The notes under the pieces: generated by a model
The model's database searches: none
Told to the model about the DNA's origin: nothing
The model's input: only the letters and a program-made list of their open reading frames with translations
Made by a program: the position numbers and the translations under genes
Assembly: GCA_002409405.1 (NCBI GenBank)
Contig: DHNG01000030.1
Span: 40,283 to 104,282, forward strand
Reading direction: 5' to 3'
Length of the DNA: 64,000 bases
DNA from: Flavobacteriales bacterium UBA5422
Lineage (GTDB): Bacteria > Bacteroidota > Bacteroidia > Flavobacteriales_D > Crocinitomicaceae
Part shown: piece by piece, positions 19,954 through 29,059 of the stretch
Position numbering within the stretch: the stretch's first letter is position 1
Layout: each line of letters opens with the position of its first letter

Positions 19954-20541
19954 ATGCAAGATATTAAAAGACAAAGTGATGAAGAATTGATGGCTTTGAT
20001 AAAGAGCCATCAATCTCATTTTGCCTTAACGGAACTACACAAAAGATACAGTCGAAAACTGTTGGGTTACTTCATTAAAATGCTGAATCGCGACGAACAC
20101 CTTGCCCAAGATTTCGTTCAGGAGTTATTTTTAAAGATCTGGGAAAAAAGTCAGCTTTTCCAGGAAGACAAAAAGTTCTATACCTGGCTGTTTACAATTG
20201 CTTCCAACATGTGTAAAACGCATTACCGGAATCACTATCGGGTGGTATCTGAAGACATGACACGTCCCGTGTTCGACAGGAACGTTTTTCAGGAAAATCT
20301 AACGGATAAAACACACTTTGAAGAGGCTCTCAAGCTCGGTATTGACTCACTCGAGCTTGCTCATAAAACTGTTTTTATTTTGCGGTATTTGGAACAATTC
20401 CCACTACAGGAAATAGCGGAAATTACGGAAACACCTGTCGGAACAGTTAAATCCCGGTTATTCTATGCAACACGAAAGGTAGCTGAAAACCTGAAGGCTT
20501 TTAACCCGAAGTACGAAGAACATTTATTTAAAATCAGTTGA
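19954..20541 (+). CDS. ECF-family RNA polymerase sigma factor
   Basis: 195 aa. Region 2 is seen in LHKRYSRKLLGYFIKML and QDFVQELFLKIWEKS (residues about 27-70, -10 recognition), region 4 in TVFILRYLEQFPLQEIAEIT and TPVGTVKSRLFYATRK (about 135-180, helix-turn-helix). There is no region 1 or 3, as in extracytoplasmic-function sigma factors. The next gene, 2 bp downstream, encodes a single-pass membrane protein and is most likely its anti-sigma factor. Both lie in an operon with two exported proteins. Confidence 0.93.
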   Translation: MQDIKRQSDEELMALIKSHQSHFALTELHKRYSRKLLGYFIKMLNRDEHLAQDFVQELFLKIWEKSQLFQEDKKFYTWLFTIASNMCKTHYRNHYRVVSEDMTRPVFDRNVFQENLTDKTHFEEALKLGIDSLELAHKTVFILRYLEQFPLQEIAEITETPVGTVKSRLFYATRKVAENLKAFNPKYEEHLFKIS

Positions 20542-20543
20542 TT

Positions 20544-21122
20544 ATGGAACACATCCCTGTTGAACTAATTGATTTACTGGAATCTGTATCATTTGATGCA
20601 TTGTCCCCGGAACAACGTAAGCTTGTTTTGAAATGGATGACTGAAGAAGAATACCATACACATCAGAAAATCATCCGAAGCGTATCTGAATTGGACTATC
20701 TGGTTCCGGAAGCAGCTCCATTAGCGATTACTAATTTCCGTCAACCATTCTGGAAAAGACCGGTTCCCTTATGGCAGGCCGTCAGCAGTATTGCAGCAGT
20801 ACTATTACTCTTCTTTTTTCTGCCCCGACAACCTGAGTCAGTCACTACTGTTTCTCAAGCATCACCAGTTGTACAAATTGTTCATGATACCGTTGTAAAG
20901 CAACTTCCTCCGGATACTATTTTTACTGTTGCCACACGTTGGATCATCGATACTGTCTATAGTAGTTCTACGTTGGTTCAGGAACTACCGCAACGAATTC
21001 TGGAGGCTCCTAACAACCTGTACATTCCGTTGAAGGATGCCCTTGCCGGAGTTTCAAGCATGTCATTAAAGGAGGAAAAAAACAGGATTTCAATTCCAGA
21101 AGCTATCCGGGTTCAATTCTAG
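20544..21122 (+). CDS. Probable membrane-bound anti-sigma factor
   Basis: 192 aa from ATG 20544 (MEHIPVELIDLLESVSF). The first 80 residues are acidic and helical and would lie in the cytoplasm, followed by one membrane helix (about 78-98, VSSIAAVLLLFFFLP) and a periplasmic tail of about 95 residues. This layout, together with its place 2 bp after an ECF sigma gene, is typical of anti-sigma factors. No zinc-binding HxxxCxxC motif is present, so it would be a non-ZAS type. The role is assigned by context. Confidence 0.7.
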   Translation: MEHIPVELIDLLESVSFDALSPEQRKLVLKWMTEEEYHTHQKIIRSVSELDYLVPEAAPLAITNFRQPFWKRPVPLWQAVSSIAAVLLLFFFLPRQPESVTTVSQASPVVQIVHDTVVKQLPPDTIFTVATRWIIDTVYSSSTLVQELPQRILEAPNNLYIPLKDALAGVSSMSLKEEKNRISIPEAIRVQF

Positions 21123-21261
21123 TTCTGTGTTTTTCAACTTACCGGTTATTTTTTCAATTTGAAAAACAAAAAATAATCTAACAAATTGATTTAAAGATAA
21201 TTGATTTTAGGGGTTGATTTTTGTATCTACTCTATTGGTTTATTAAATTAATGGAAATAGT

Positions 21262-21789
21262 ATGAAAGCAATTGTTCGTATAGCAATCGGAAGCGCGATT
21301 GTAATCACAGGGTTGATGGGGTGTAAAAAAGAAGAGGGAGGAACATCCCGATTAACTGTTAAGATGATAGATGCACCCGGAGATTTCCAGCAAGTGAATG
21401 TAGAGGTATTACAGGTAAAAGTTCATCACGAAGTGGGTGGATGGATAGACCTTCCGACCAATGCAGGTGTGTATGATTTACTTACACTGCAACATGACGT
21501 TTCTGCCACATTGGTCAACGGAGGAGATCTTCCTGCAGGAAAAATCAATCAGCTACGTTTGGTATTGGGTGGGAATAATACAGTAATGGTGGACAGTATT
21601 ATCCATCCGTTGGCGACACCTTCCGCTCAGATGTCAGGATTGAAAATCAATTTGAACCACACATTTTCTCCCAATCATCTATACCAACTGGTTGTTGATT
21701 TTGAGGCCGGAAACAGTATCGTGGAACAAGGTAACGGATCTTATTCCTTAAAACCTGTCATCAAAGTTGAATCAATTATTCCGTTGTAA
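21262..21789 (+). CDS. DUF4382 lipoprotein
   Basis: 175 aa with a lipoprotein signal (MKAIVRIAIGSAIVITGLMGC, lipidated Cys21). The body begins SRLTVKMIDAPGDFQQVNVE and has VKVHHEVGGWIDL, INQLRLVLGGNNTVMVD and the closing LKPVIKVES, the pattern of DUF4382 (a beta-sandwich domain in Bacteroidota lipoproteins). Function is unknown. The stop codon abuts that of fbp on the other strand with no spacing. It follows the anti-sigma gene by 139 bp and could be regulated by that sigma factor. Confidence 0.82.
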   Translation: MKAIVRIAIGSAIVITGLMGCKKEEGGTSRLTVKMIDAPGDFQQVNVEVLQVKVHHEVGGWIDLPTNAGVYDLLTLQHDVSATLVNGGDLPAGKINQLRLVLGGNNTVMVDSIIHPLATPSAQMSGLKINLNHTFSPNHLYQLVVDFEAGNSIVEQGNGSYSLKPVIKVESIIPL

Positions 21790-22797
21790 TTATTCCTTTT
21801 CCATCAGGCTCAACGCTTTTTCCACCATCAGTTTTGAACCGACGAAGTAAGGAACACGCTGGTGTAATTTCTCCGGCTGAATGGATAAGATACGTTCGAA
21901 ACCAGTTGAGGCAATTCCGCCGGATTGTTCTGCAATAAATGCCAACGGATTGCATTCGTACATCAAGCGCAGTTTCCCGCTGGGATCATTGGTCGTTGCC
22001 GGGTAAATGTATATTCCTCCTTTGATCAGGTTTCTGTGGAAATCAGCAACTAACGACCCGATATAGCGACCGGAATACGGTTTTCCTGTTTGATTCTCAT
22101 CGCTCTGGCAGTACTCCACATATTTCTTGATTCCGGGATTACAAATGTGAATATTCCCTTCATTCATGGCATAGATTCGTCCTATTTCCGGCATTTTCAT
22201 GTTCGGATGCGACAGGCAAAATTCACCAATGGAAGGATCCAATGTAAATCCGTTGACGCCTCTACCTGTTGTATAAACCAACATGGTGGAAGAACCATAC
22301 AAGACATATCCTGCTGCTACTTGTTCATGTCCCGGTTGTAAAAAATCTTCTTCTACAGCCACTGTCCCCACTTCAGATTTCCGTCTGTAGATGGAAAAAA
22401 TTGTTCCGATAGAAACGTTGACATCAATATTAGAAGAGCCGTCCAACGGATCAAATAACACTACATATTTCCCGTTTCTTCCTTTTTCGTCATCGAAAAT
22501 AACACAGTCATCATTTTCTTCAGAGGCAATTCCACAGACTTCCGCTCCGTTTTTGAATACGTGGATGAACTGCTCATCTGCCACAACATCTAATTTCTGT
22601 TGCTCTTCACCCTGCACATTTGTATTTCCCTGAGCACCCAGAATGTGATCAACCAGACCTGCTTTACGCACATCGCGGCTAACAACTTTGGAAGCAAATA
22701 CGATATCGTACAATAAGCGGGATAATTCACCTGAAGCAAATGGAAAATCTGCCTGTTTTTCCATGATGAATTCCTGAAGCGTTACAACTTTAGACAT
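21790..22797 (-). CDS. fbp: Fructose-1,6-bisphosphatase class I
   Basis: 335 aa from ATG 22797 ([18 protein letters not shown]). The metal and substrate motifs are present: GIASEE (acidic loop), [20 protein letters not shown], the AMNEGN loop, [15 protein letters not shown], and GGIYIYPAT. The enzyme removes the 1-phosphate of fructose 1,6-bisphosphate in gluconeogenesis. Length and order match type I FBPase. A TATCTTTG -7 box at 22821-22814 lies 17 bp ahead of the ATG. It converges with the DUF4382 gene with no gap. Confidence 0.97.
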   Translation of the reverse strand: MSKVVTLQEFIMEKQADFPFASGELSRLLYDIVFASKVVSRDVRKAGLVDHILGAQGNTNVQGEEQQKLDVVADEQFIHVFKNGAEVCGIASEENDDCVIFDDEKGRNGKYVVLFDPLDGSSNIDVNVSIGTIFSIYRRKSEVGTVAVEEDFLQPGHEQVAAGYVLYGSSTMLVYTTGRGVNGFTLDPSIGEFCLSHPNMKMPEIGRIYAMNEGNIHICNPGIKKYVEYCQSDENQTGKPYSGRYIGSLVADFHRNLIKGGIYIYPATTNDPSGKLRLMYECNPLAFIAEQSGGIASTGFERILSIQPEKLHQRVPYFVGSKLMVEKALSLMEKE

Positions 22798-22813
22798 AAG
22801 AAAATTTTTTTGC

Positions 22814-22821
22814 AAAGATAG
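22814..22821 (-). promoter_or_regulatory. -7 box of fbp
   Basis: TATCTTTG on the minus strand matches TAnnTTTG, 16 bp ahead of the preferred fbp start at 22797. It favours that ATG over an upstream one at 22815. Confidence 0.45.
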
Positions 22822-22869
22822 GTTTAAATCGGGAAGATTGAAAGATTGTGTCTCATGAATCCTGAATTA

Positions 22870-24040
22870 TCAGAATGCCTCACCATTAAAGACATAGAAG
22901 TTGAGTCCTTCCTTTGTAAAACCAAAATCAAGGCGGATATAGATGTCTTTTTTAGGAAAGACCAGAAACCGGAATCCTATTCCGCAAGCAACTCTCAGTC
23001 GCTTGATTTGAAAGCTATTGAGATCCGGAGCAACCGTACCGGCAGAAACAAAGGCAACTGCTCCAAACCGCTTGCTGAACGGAAATGGTAACATCCGGTA
23101 TTCCAGCTGTGCTGCAATCAGGTTTTTATCCCGGTAACGCCCAAGGTAGTATCCCCGCATCAACCGGTCTCCTCCCAATAATGCCAGTTGATTGAACGGA
23201 ACATCTCCATGCATGAATTGCCCTTTGACCTGCCATGCTATAACACTGCTTTTCCCAACCGGATGGTAGGAACGTACATCGAGATTAACTCCTCCAAATC
23301 CGTATTCACTGGCAAATCCTTTCACGGTTGTCAGGTAGGCAATTTCACCAAACAGTCCTTTTTCGTACATTGAGTACATTGTGCCTGCTGTCATACACAA
23401 ATCCCAGTCCGAAGCCCAGATTTTGGGTTCCGTCGGCTCCCAATGGTATTTCGTGCAGGTTTCCGTCAGCCGGTTGTTTAAAGGTAACATTGGACAGTAA
23501 CTGGTAATCTACTTCCGGTCCAAAAAAGAAGTTCTTATGAATTTTCCGTAACACCCGCTGCTTAAGTAAAAGCTGGAAAGCATCTACATAGGCAGGATCT
23601 TTTCCGGAGGTAACAGGGCCTATTCCGTAATACGAAAGCGGAAAACGCTGAATTTTTGTTTCCCCCAGGAAAAACCAGTTATCCTCATTTCCGTAAATGG
23701 CATTCTCAAAGATGATTCCGTATTGTCCTTTAATGGTAAAAAATGGAAACGCCTGTAATTCACTCAGTCGGTTGCGTGGATCTTTTTTTGCATAAAATAA
23801 TCTCAGAAGGGATGCTCCAATCTGCAACCCGGTTTCCGGAGAGGAGGCAAAAGTGGGATAGACAATAAATGTGGCTTTGTGGGATTCCGATGTGTCATTG
23901 ATAATAGAATTTGCATAGCGCCAGATTTTTGTATCTCTGAATTTTTTTTGCGCATTTGCTTCTTGTATTCCAATACCAAAAATCAGAAAAATGAGTGTGA
24001 TTATTTTAACTGCCTGCACCTTATCTTTTCGGAAGATCAT
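22870..24040 (-). pseudogene. Outer-membrane beta-barrel protein (BamA/surface-antigen C-terminal type), frameshifted
   Basis: Two overlapping frames together make one barrel. The first part (from ATG 24040, MIFRKDKVQAVKIITL with a signal peptide) runs to GFVYDSRHNVLNVRK. The reading must then shift to continue with GLFGEIAYLTTVKGFASEYG, through LGGDRLMRGYYLGRYRDKN (the conserved GGxxxLRGY of Omp85-type barrels), to the end at 22870. The shift falls in a run of five A (minus strand; 23359-23363) and needs removal of one base. It could be a real inactivation, a phase-variable tract or a sequencing error. The intact protein would be about 385 aa and lacks POTRA repeats. Confidence 0.75.
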
Positions 24041-24088
24041 CTGTTTGGTAAAAGAACATTGCAGCGACAAAATTGTATGGATTTGTTG

Positions 24089-24595
24089 TTAAAATAAATA
24101 GGTAATCAATTCATAGATCCATGCAAGGATTGCAAATAAGACATAAAAAATCAGAAAAACAACCACACAGAAAATGACCAGGATGGTAATAATGATGCCG
24201 ATCCCCGATCCGTTGTTTGTTCCTTCAAAATAATGTGATTTGAGTAATTCAATGTTTTTCGTATTTGCTTTGAAAAAGAAATCTCCAATTTTCCCAAGTA
24301 GCGGAATTGCCCCGATAATGGCATCCAGAAAAGCATTCAGCAACATTTTTATCACCACTTTTGGACTTACACCATTTCTGGCCATAATGACAATCAGGGA
24401 AACGGAAATTACAAACCCGATCACATCTCCCAAAAAAGGAATCAGATTGATGATCGGATCCAATCCAAAACGAAATCCCAGTCCGGGAATCCGGAATTTT
24501 TCATCCAACCAGTACGATACGTTTTCAACGAATTCAAAATCTCGCCTGATTTGTTCATGGCGCTCTTTGTATTTGTTGTAGTGTTCTTTTTCCAT
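24089..24595 (-). CDS. DUF4112 membrane protein
   Basis: 168 aa. It contains LDEKFRIPGLGFRFGLDPII and NLIPFLGDVIGFVISVSLI, a typical DUF4112 core, then GAIPLLGKIGDFFFKANTKN and a final strongly hydrophobic helix (about 135-165). Three membrane segments are predicted. The family is widespread and of unknown function. The gene is flanked by the broken barrel gene and a small secreted protein, all on the minus strand. Confidence 0.85.
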   Translation of the reverse strand: MEKEHYNKYKERHEQIRRDFEFVENVSYWLDEKFRIPGLGFRFGLDPIINLIPFLGDVIGFVISVSLIVIMARNGVSPKVVIKMLLNAFLDAIIGAIPLLGKIGDFFFKANTKNIELLKSHYFEGTNNGSGIGIIITILVIFCVVVFLIFYVLFAILAWIYELITYLF

Positions 24596-24622
24596 TTACT
24601 GGTACTTGCAGTAAACTTGTTT

Positions 24623-25090
24623 CTACCGCACAATAATAATTGTCGTTGAACGATTTTTTTCTTCTGAGAATTTCATTCCGTGAATCGCAACAAACTGTCG
24701 AACGGCATTTGCATCCAGTTTATTCTCATTGACAAGGTTGTAATCCAGAATATATTTCGCCAATTGTTTTTTAAATCCGTTGACCGGAATCTCACATTTA
24801 TCCAGGTTTTCATTCAGAAATGTGACATCAAAATAAGCAACTCTTCCTTTTGAATTAGAGGAAGAAATATACTTGGAATCATAGTAATCTACTACTTGAA
24901 ACACTGCCATTCGTTGACCGTTCAAATCTTTCAGAATTTGCGTGTTTCCCATGTTCTGTCCTTCAAGGATAAAGACCGAAGTTCCATCGACAGATACAAC
25001 TTCGGTTTTTTTATCAACTTCAATCTTTTCTTTTTGAGCTATCAACAGCCCCGATCCAAACAGAAATACAACCATTAACAGTGTTCTCAT
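24623..25090 (-). CDS. Small exported protein of unknown function
   Basis: 155 aa with a signal peptide (MRTLLMVVFLFGSGLLIAQ). The mature part starts with a short repeated beta pattern (KIEVDKKTEVVSVDGTSVFIL) and contains YFDVTFLNENLDKCEIPVNG; it has no motif I recognise. It lies 28 bp upstream of DUF4112 and 10 bp downstream of ettA, and may be part of the same transcript. Confidence 0.7.
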   Translation of the reverse strand: MRTLLMVVFLFGSGLLIAQKEKIEVDKKTEVVSVDGTSVFILEGQNMGNTQILKDLNGQRMAVFQVVDYYDSKYISSSNSKGRVAYFDVTFLNENLDKCEIPVNGFKKQLAKYILDYNLVNENKLDANAVRQFVAIHGMKFSEEKNRSTTIIIVR

Positions 25091-25100
25091 TCAGACAGAA

Positions 25101-26786
25101 TTATTTGATTAGTTTTCTATACTTCACGCGTTTCGGTCCTGTATCTCCCAATCGTTTCTTGCGGTTTTCTTCATATTCTGAATAGGATCCTTCAAACCAA
25201 TATACCTGAGAATCTCCCTCAAATGCAAGGATGTGTGTACAAATTCTATCCAGGAACCAACGGTCGTGGGAGATAACAACGGCACAACCCGCAAAGTTCT
25301 CAATTCCCTCTTCCAGCGCCCGCAGTGTGTTTACATCAATGTCATTTGTCGGCTCATCGAGCAACAAAACGTTGGCTTCTGTTTTCAATGTCATTGCCAG
25401 GTGTAACCGGTTTCTTTCTCCTCCGGAAAGTATCCCAACTTTTTTATTCTGATCCGAACCGTTGAAGTTGAATTTCGAAAGATATGCACGGGAGTTCACT
25501 TTTTGAGAACCGATTTCGACATATTCCAATCCGTTTGAAACCACTTCAAAGACTGTTTTATCCGGGTGAATGTCTTTGTGTGTCTGATCCACATAACCGA
25601 TTTTGACTGTTTCACCAACTTCGAAATTTCCGCCGTCCGGCATCAATTCTCCCATAATCATTTTGAAAATGGTTGTTTTACCGGCACCATTCGGTCCGAT
25701 GATTCCTACGATTCCCGCAGGTGGCAACTTGAAGTTCAGATCGTCATACAGTAATTTATCTCCAAATGCTTTTGCTACATTGACTGCATCAATGACATTG
25801 GATCCAAGTCGTGGTCCGTTCGGAATCGGAATTTCCAATTTCGCTTCTTTGTCTTTTGCATCTTCTGCGAGCATTTTATCATAATTGGCTATTCTGGCCT
25901 TGTTTTTTGCGTGTCGTCCTTTCGGATTCATACGCACCCATTCCAACTCGCGGGCAAGTACTTTCTGACGCTTGGATTCTGTTTTCTCTTCCTCTGACAG
26001 ACGCTTTCCTTTTTGCTCCAACCAGGAAGTATAGTTTCCTTTCCACGGAATACCTTCTCCCCTGTCCAATTCCAAAATCCATCCTGCTACATTATCCAGG
26101 AAGTAACGGTCGTGGGTAACGGCAATAACTGTTCCTTTGTATTGTTGTAAGTGTTGTTCCAACCACTCGATTGATTCTGCATCCAAGTGGTTTGTCGGCT
26201 CATCGAGCAATAAGATGTCAGGATTTTGCAACAACAGTCGGCACAAAGCAACACGACGTTTTTCCCCTCCGGAAAGCGACTCAATCAACTGATCATCGGG
26301 TGGGCAACGAAGTGCATCCATCGCACGTTCCAGTTTTGTATCTAATTCCCAAGCATCCAGTGCATCAATTTTATCCTGAACAACAGCCTGGCGAGCAATC
26401 AACTTATCCATTTTATCCGGATCATTCAGAATTTCTTCATCCATGAATGAGTTGTTGATTTCTTCGTATTCTTTCAATACATCCACTGTTTCCTGTGCAC
26501 CTTCCATTGCAATTTCCTTCACCGTTTTCTTTGGATCCAACTCCGGTTCCTGTGGTAAGTATCCTACGGTGTATCCCGGAGAAAAAACTACATCACCCTG
26601 GTACGACTGATCCAATCCTGCAATAATTTTCATCACAGTTGATTTTCCGGATCCATTCAAACCAATGATTCCGATTTTCGCTCCATAGAAGAATGAGAGG
26701 TAAATATCTTTTATAATTTGTTTTCCCTGGGGAGTCTGTTTTGAAACCCCCACCATTGAGAATATGATTTTTTTATCGTCTGACAT
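25101..26786 (-). CDS. ettA: ABC-F protein, energy-dependent translational throttle EttA
   Basis: 561 aa from ATG 26786 (MSDDKKIIFSMVGVSK). Two ABC domains: the first has Walker A GLNGSGKST, signature LSGGEKRRVALCR and Walker B LLLDEPTNHLDAES; the second has GPNGAGKTT, LSGGERNRLHLAM and LLLDEPTNDIDVNT. No membrane segment. The sequence pattern GYLPQEPELDPKKTV and the interdomain arm match EttA, which binds the ribosomal E site and gates entry into elongation according to the ATP/ADP ratio. A TATCTTTG -7 box at 26811-26804 lies just ahead. Confidence 0.95.
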   Translation of the reverse strand: MSDDKKIIFSMVGVSKQTPQGKQIIKDIYLSFFYGAKIGIIGLNGSGKSTVMKIIAGLDQSYQGDVVFSPGYTVGYLPQEPELDPKKTVKEIAMEGAQETVDVLKEYEEINNSFMDEEILNDPDKMDKLIARQAVVQDKIDALDAWELDTKLERAMDALRCPPDDQLIESLSGGEKRRVALCRLLLQNPDILLLDEPTNHLDAESIEWLEQHLQQYKGTVIAVTHDRYFLDNVAGWILELDRGEGIPWKGNYTSWLEQKGKRLSEEEKTESKRQKVLARELEWVRMNPKGRHAKNKARIANYDKMLAEDAKDKEAKLEIPIPNGPRLGSNVIDAVNVAKAFGDKLLYDDLNFKLPPAGIVGIIGPNGAGKTTIFKMIMGELMPDGGNFEVGETVKIGYVDQTHKDIHPDKTVFEVVSNGLEYVEIGSQKVNSRAYLSKFNFNGSDQNKKVGILSGGERNRLHLAMTLKTEANVLLLDEPTNDIDVNTLRALEEGIENFAGCAVVISHDRWFLDRICTHILAFEGDSQVYWFEGSYSEYEENRKKRLGDTGPKRVKYRKLIK

Positions 26787-26803
26787 AATTTTTACACTTT
26801 GTA

Positions 26804-26811
26804 CAAAGATA
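26804..26811 (-). promoter_or_regulatory. -7 box of ettA
   Basis: TATCTTTG on the minus strand, 17 bp ahead of ATG 26786, inside the small palindrome CTTTGTACAAAG (26798-26809). Confidence 0.45.
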
Positions 26812-26816
26812 GAAAG

Positions 26817-26924
26817 AAAGCCCACTTATATGAATAAACGGGCTTTTTCTTTGAATCAATTAAAGGGGTTCTTTTATTCCGATTGTGCATTAGATTCTCT
26901 TCGGATTTTCGGTTTCTCCCCTTT
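26817..26924 (-). ncRNA. Possible structured RNA with terminator between the T9SS gene and ettA
   Basis: On the minus strand, AAAGGGG (26924-26918) pairs with CCCCTTT (26868-26862), enclosing an inner TCCGA/TCGGA pair (26905-26901 with 26882-26878). This is followed by a terminator-like stem GGGCTTT/AAAGCCC (26846-26840, 26823-26817) with a U-rich tail just before the ettA -7 box. The upstream T9SS gene already has its own terminator at 27008-27037, so a separate short transcript is possible. No clear promoter was found. Confidence 0.3.
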
Positions 26925-27000
26925 TATATGATAGTTCGGTCTGTTTTAATGTTATAAATATAGAAAAAACCGATCATGACATACAGTAAGTTGTTGAATT

Positions 27001-27037
27001 TCAAAAAAAAGGACAGTCCATTATTGAACTGTCCTTT
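27001..27037 (-). terminator. Intrinsic terminator after the first T9SS PA-domain gene
   Basis: AAAGGACAGT (27008-27017) and ACTGTCCTTT (27028-27037) form a 10-bp stem. On the minus strand it is followed by a run of U. It lies 26 bp after the stop of the gene at 27064. Confidence 0.8.
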
Positions 27038-27063
27038 CATAGATGGATTGTTAAATCCCTATC

Positions 27064-28926
27064 TTATTTTTTCACTACGTTGAACGCAGATTTAGATCCG
27101 TTATCGTATGCAACATTGATTACATACATTCCACTTTGCAATTCTGCCAGGTCAATTGATGCCTGATTACCCATGAACGTTACTTCACGGTTTACAACTG
27201 TTCTTCCTGAAAGATCTGTAACAGAAATTGTAGCTTTACCGTCTAACGGGATGTTCATTGTAATCACATCGTCTGTCGGGTTCGGGTATGCCTTTCCTTC
27301 CAGGTTCAACAAATTTTCAACGGCAACAGTTGTTGCATCGATTGCACGAATTCCGAACGCAGGTGTTAAATCCGGACCAAATCCAGATCCATACCATGTT
27401 ACTGTTTGTCCTTCAACAACTTTCAATGGATTAATCCATTCTTCCAACAATTGTCTTGTTGCATTGAAATTAATTCCTCTGTCGTAACCGATATTTACAT
27501 CTTGTCCAAAATCTGTGATACACGCCAGGTACATTACATTATCCTGTAAAACAACAGGGTTTTCGAACTGAAAATATACTTCTTCTTTCAGTACATCATT
27601 TTCAAATGAATAGTCTACTGTTCCAAGTGGAGAACTTAACGCATAAGCCAATGTTGTATTTGCTGCATTTGCTGCATATACTGCATCTGCATTTGTCCAT
27701 TCATACAATTCAGCAAAAATGAATTTCCCTTCCAATGTACTGTTGGCATCAACTGAATCAACAGATACTGTTGCATTAAATCCAAGTACTGCTAAACGTG
27801 AAGCATTTGCATTTCGGAAAGAAGAACAGTAAACAACTTCAGAGTAAGAACCTCCTCCTGTTGGTGCTGCTGGTTTTACCTGAGACATTGTGATTGGTTT
27901 CAATGTTGTCTCATCCAATCTCGCTCGTGAAAGATACGAATCGTTTACAACGAATGTTGCTGTATATGTATTATCGCTTTCAAAGTCATCCGCAACTCCA
28001 TCTAATGAAATGGTATATTCAACTGTATATTTTCCTGCAGGGTATGTTGCCAGAGAAAACTGTGGAAACGCATTTGCTTCTCCAGGGAAAATATCAATAC
28101 TGTCTCCCTGGTTCAAACTGATTGTTATGTCTTCATCATAAACAGCTGTTCCGGAAGGGTTTGTAACGGTTGCATTTAGCGTTGCATTTGACTGATTTGA
28201 TCCCCCAAAGTTGTACACTCTCAACCCCAGATCGAAGTTAAATTCCGTTCCACTCTGAGCTAATAATGAGTGAACTCCGTGATAAGGAGGTGTCATGATC
28301 AAATCCTGATTCAAAGAAAGGTCATTTTGGAATGCACCTGTTTTATTACCAATGAACATTACAACAGGTCCGTTTGCCATTTGACTGATCAGGTGGTTAC
28401 CGTCTGACATAGAAATTCTGACAACCGGAATGGTTACCAATGGTCCGTTCGGATCTGTATCTGCCGCACTCATAAAGTTGTTTGCCAGATTCGCATCATC
28501 GATATTATCAACAACGATTACAGCAATTGCTCCTGCATTTTGCGCGTACAATGCTTTATTTACGAACGAACATGTATTTCTTCGTACAACAGCAATTTTT
28601 CCTGCATAAGGACTTCCTGCCGTCGGATTACATCCTTCCTGAGAAAGTGGATTCCCTAAATTCGGATCTGTCCCTGCTGTTCCGTCATTTACCAATACCA
28701 ATGTATCTTCAATATACGTTCCTACAACACTGAAATCCAGTGCCATACCCCAGTTTTCACTGCCCGGAAACTGACCGACTGTATAGGAAGGCCATCCCCC
28801 GTCTGTTTGTACTGCGAAAGTATAGTTCCCTTGCACTGCCGTGGGACTAACTCCTACTACTACAACCTGGCTCGAAGCAAAAAATGCCGTTCCGCCCATT
28901 AACATTGAAAGTATTATTTTCTTCAT
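27064..28926 (-). CDS. T9SS-secreted protein with PA domain (paralogue 1)
   Basis: 620 aa with signal peptide (MKKIILSMLMGGTAFFASSQ). A protease-associated (PA) domain is visible around residues 65-185 (GKIAVVRRNTCSFVNKALYA, QNAGAIAVIVVDN). Two Ig-like/CARDB-like segments follow (LGLRVYNFGGSNQSNATL), and a jelly-roll-like region. The C-terminus (AYPNPTDDVITMNIPLDG to GMYVINVAYDNGSKSAFNVV) is a type A T9SS sorting domain, so the protein is exported across the outer membrane and attached or released. No peptidase domain is present. A close paralogue lies immediately upstream at 29060-30877. Confidence 0.88.
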   Translation of the reverse strand: MKKIILSMLMGGTAFFASSQVVVVGVSPTAVQGNYTFAVQTDGGWPSYTVGQFPGSENWGMALDFSVVGTYIEDTLVLVNDGTAGTDPNLGNPLSQEGCNPTAGSPYAGKIAVVRRNTCSFVNKALYAQNAGAIAVIVVDNIDDANLANNFMSAADTDPNGPLVTIPVVRISMSDGNHLISQMANGPVVMFIGNKTGAFQNDLSLNQDLIMTPPYHGVHSLLAQSGTEFNFDLGLRVYNFGGSNQSNATLNATVTNPSGTAVYDEDITISLNQGDSIDIFPGEANAFPQFSLATYPAGKYTVEYTISLDGVADDFESDNTYTATFVVNDSYLSRARLDETTLKPITMSQVKPAAPTGGGSYSEVVYCSSFRNANASRLAVLGFNATVSVDSVDANSTLEGKFIFAELYEWTNADAVYAANAANTTLAYALSSPLGTVDYSFENDVLKEEVYFQFENPVVLQDNVMYLACITDFGQDVNIGYDRGINFNATRQLLEEWINPLKVVEGQTVTWYGSGFGPDLTPAFGIRAIDATTVAVENLLNLEGKAYPNPTDDVITMNIPLDGKATISVTDLSGRTVVNREVTFMGNQASIDLAELQSGMYVINVAYDNGSKSAFNVVKK

Positions 28927-29000
28927 AAGTCTATAAATGTGATTTATATAAATTTAACGGAAAGATAAAACTTATTTGCCTATTAAACAAAAATTGGAAT

Positions 29001-29038
29001 AAAAAAACAGCGGAGACACTGTTGTATCTCCGCTGTTT
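29001..29038 (-). terminator. Intrinsic terminator after the second T9SS PA-domain gene
   Basis: AAACAGCGGAGA (29005-29016) and TCTCCGCTGTTT (29027-29038) form a perfect 12-bp stem with a 10-nt loop; on the minus strand a U run follows. It separates the two paralogues into distinct transcripts. Confidence 0.85.
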
Positions 29039-29059
29039 AAGTCAGATATAATAGATTTA

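Noticed and set aside
21780..21800. Zero-gap convergent gene ends (DUF4382/fbp, also HMA/tdk at 35965)
   Set aside because: Unusual looking, but common in compact bacterial genomes and without further signal.
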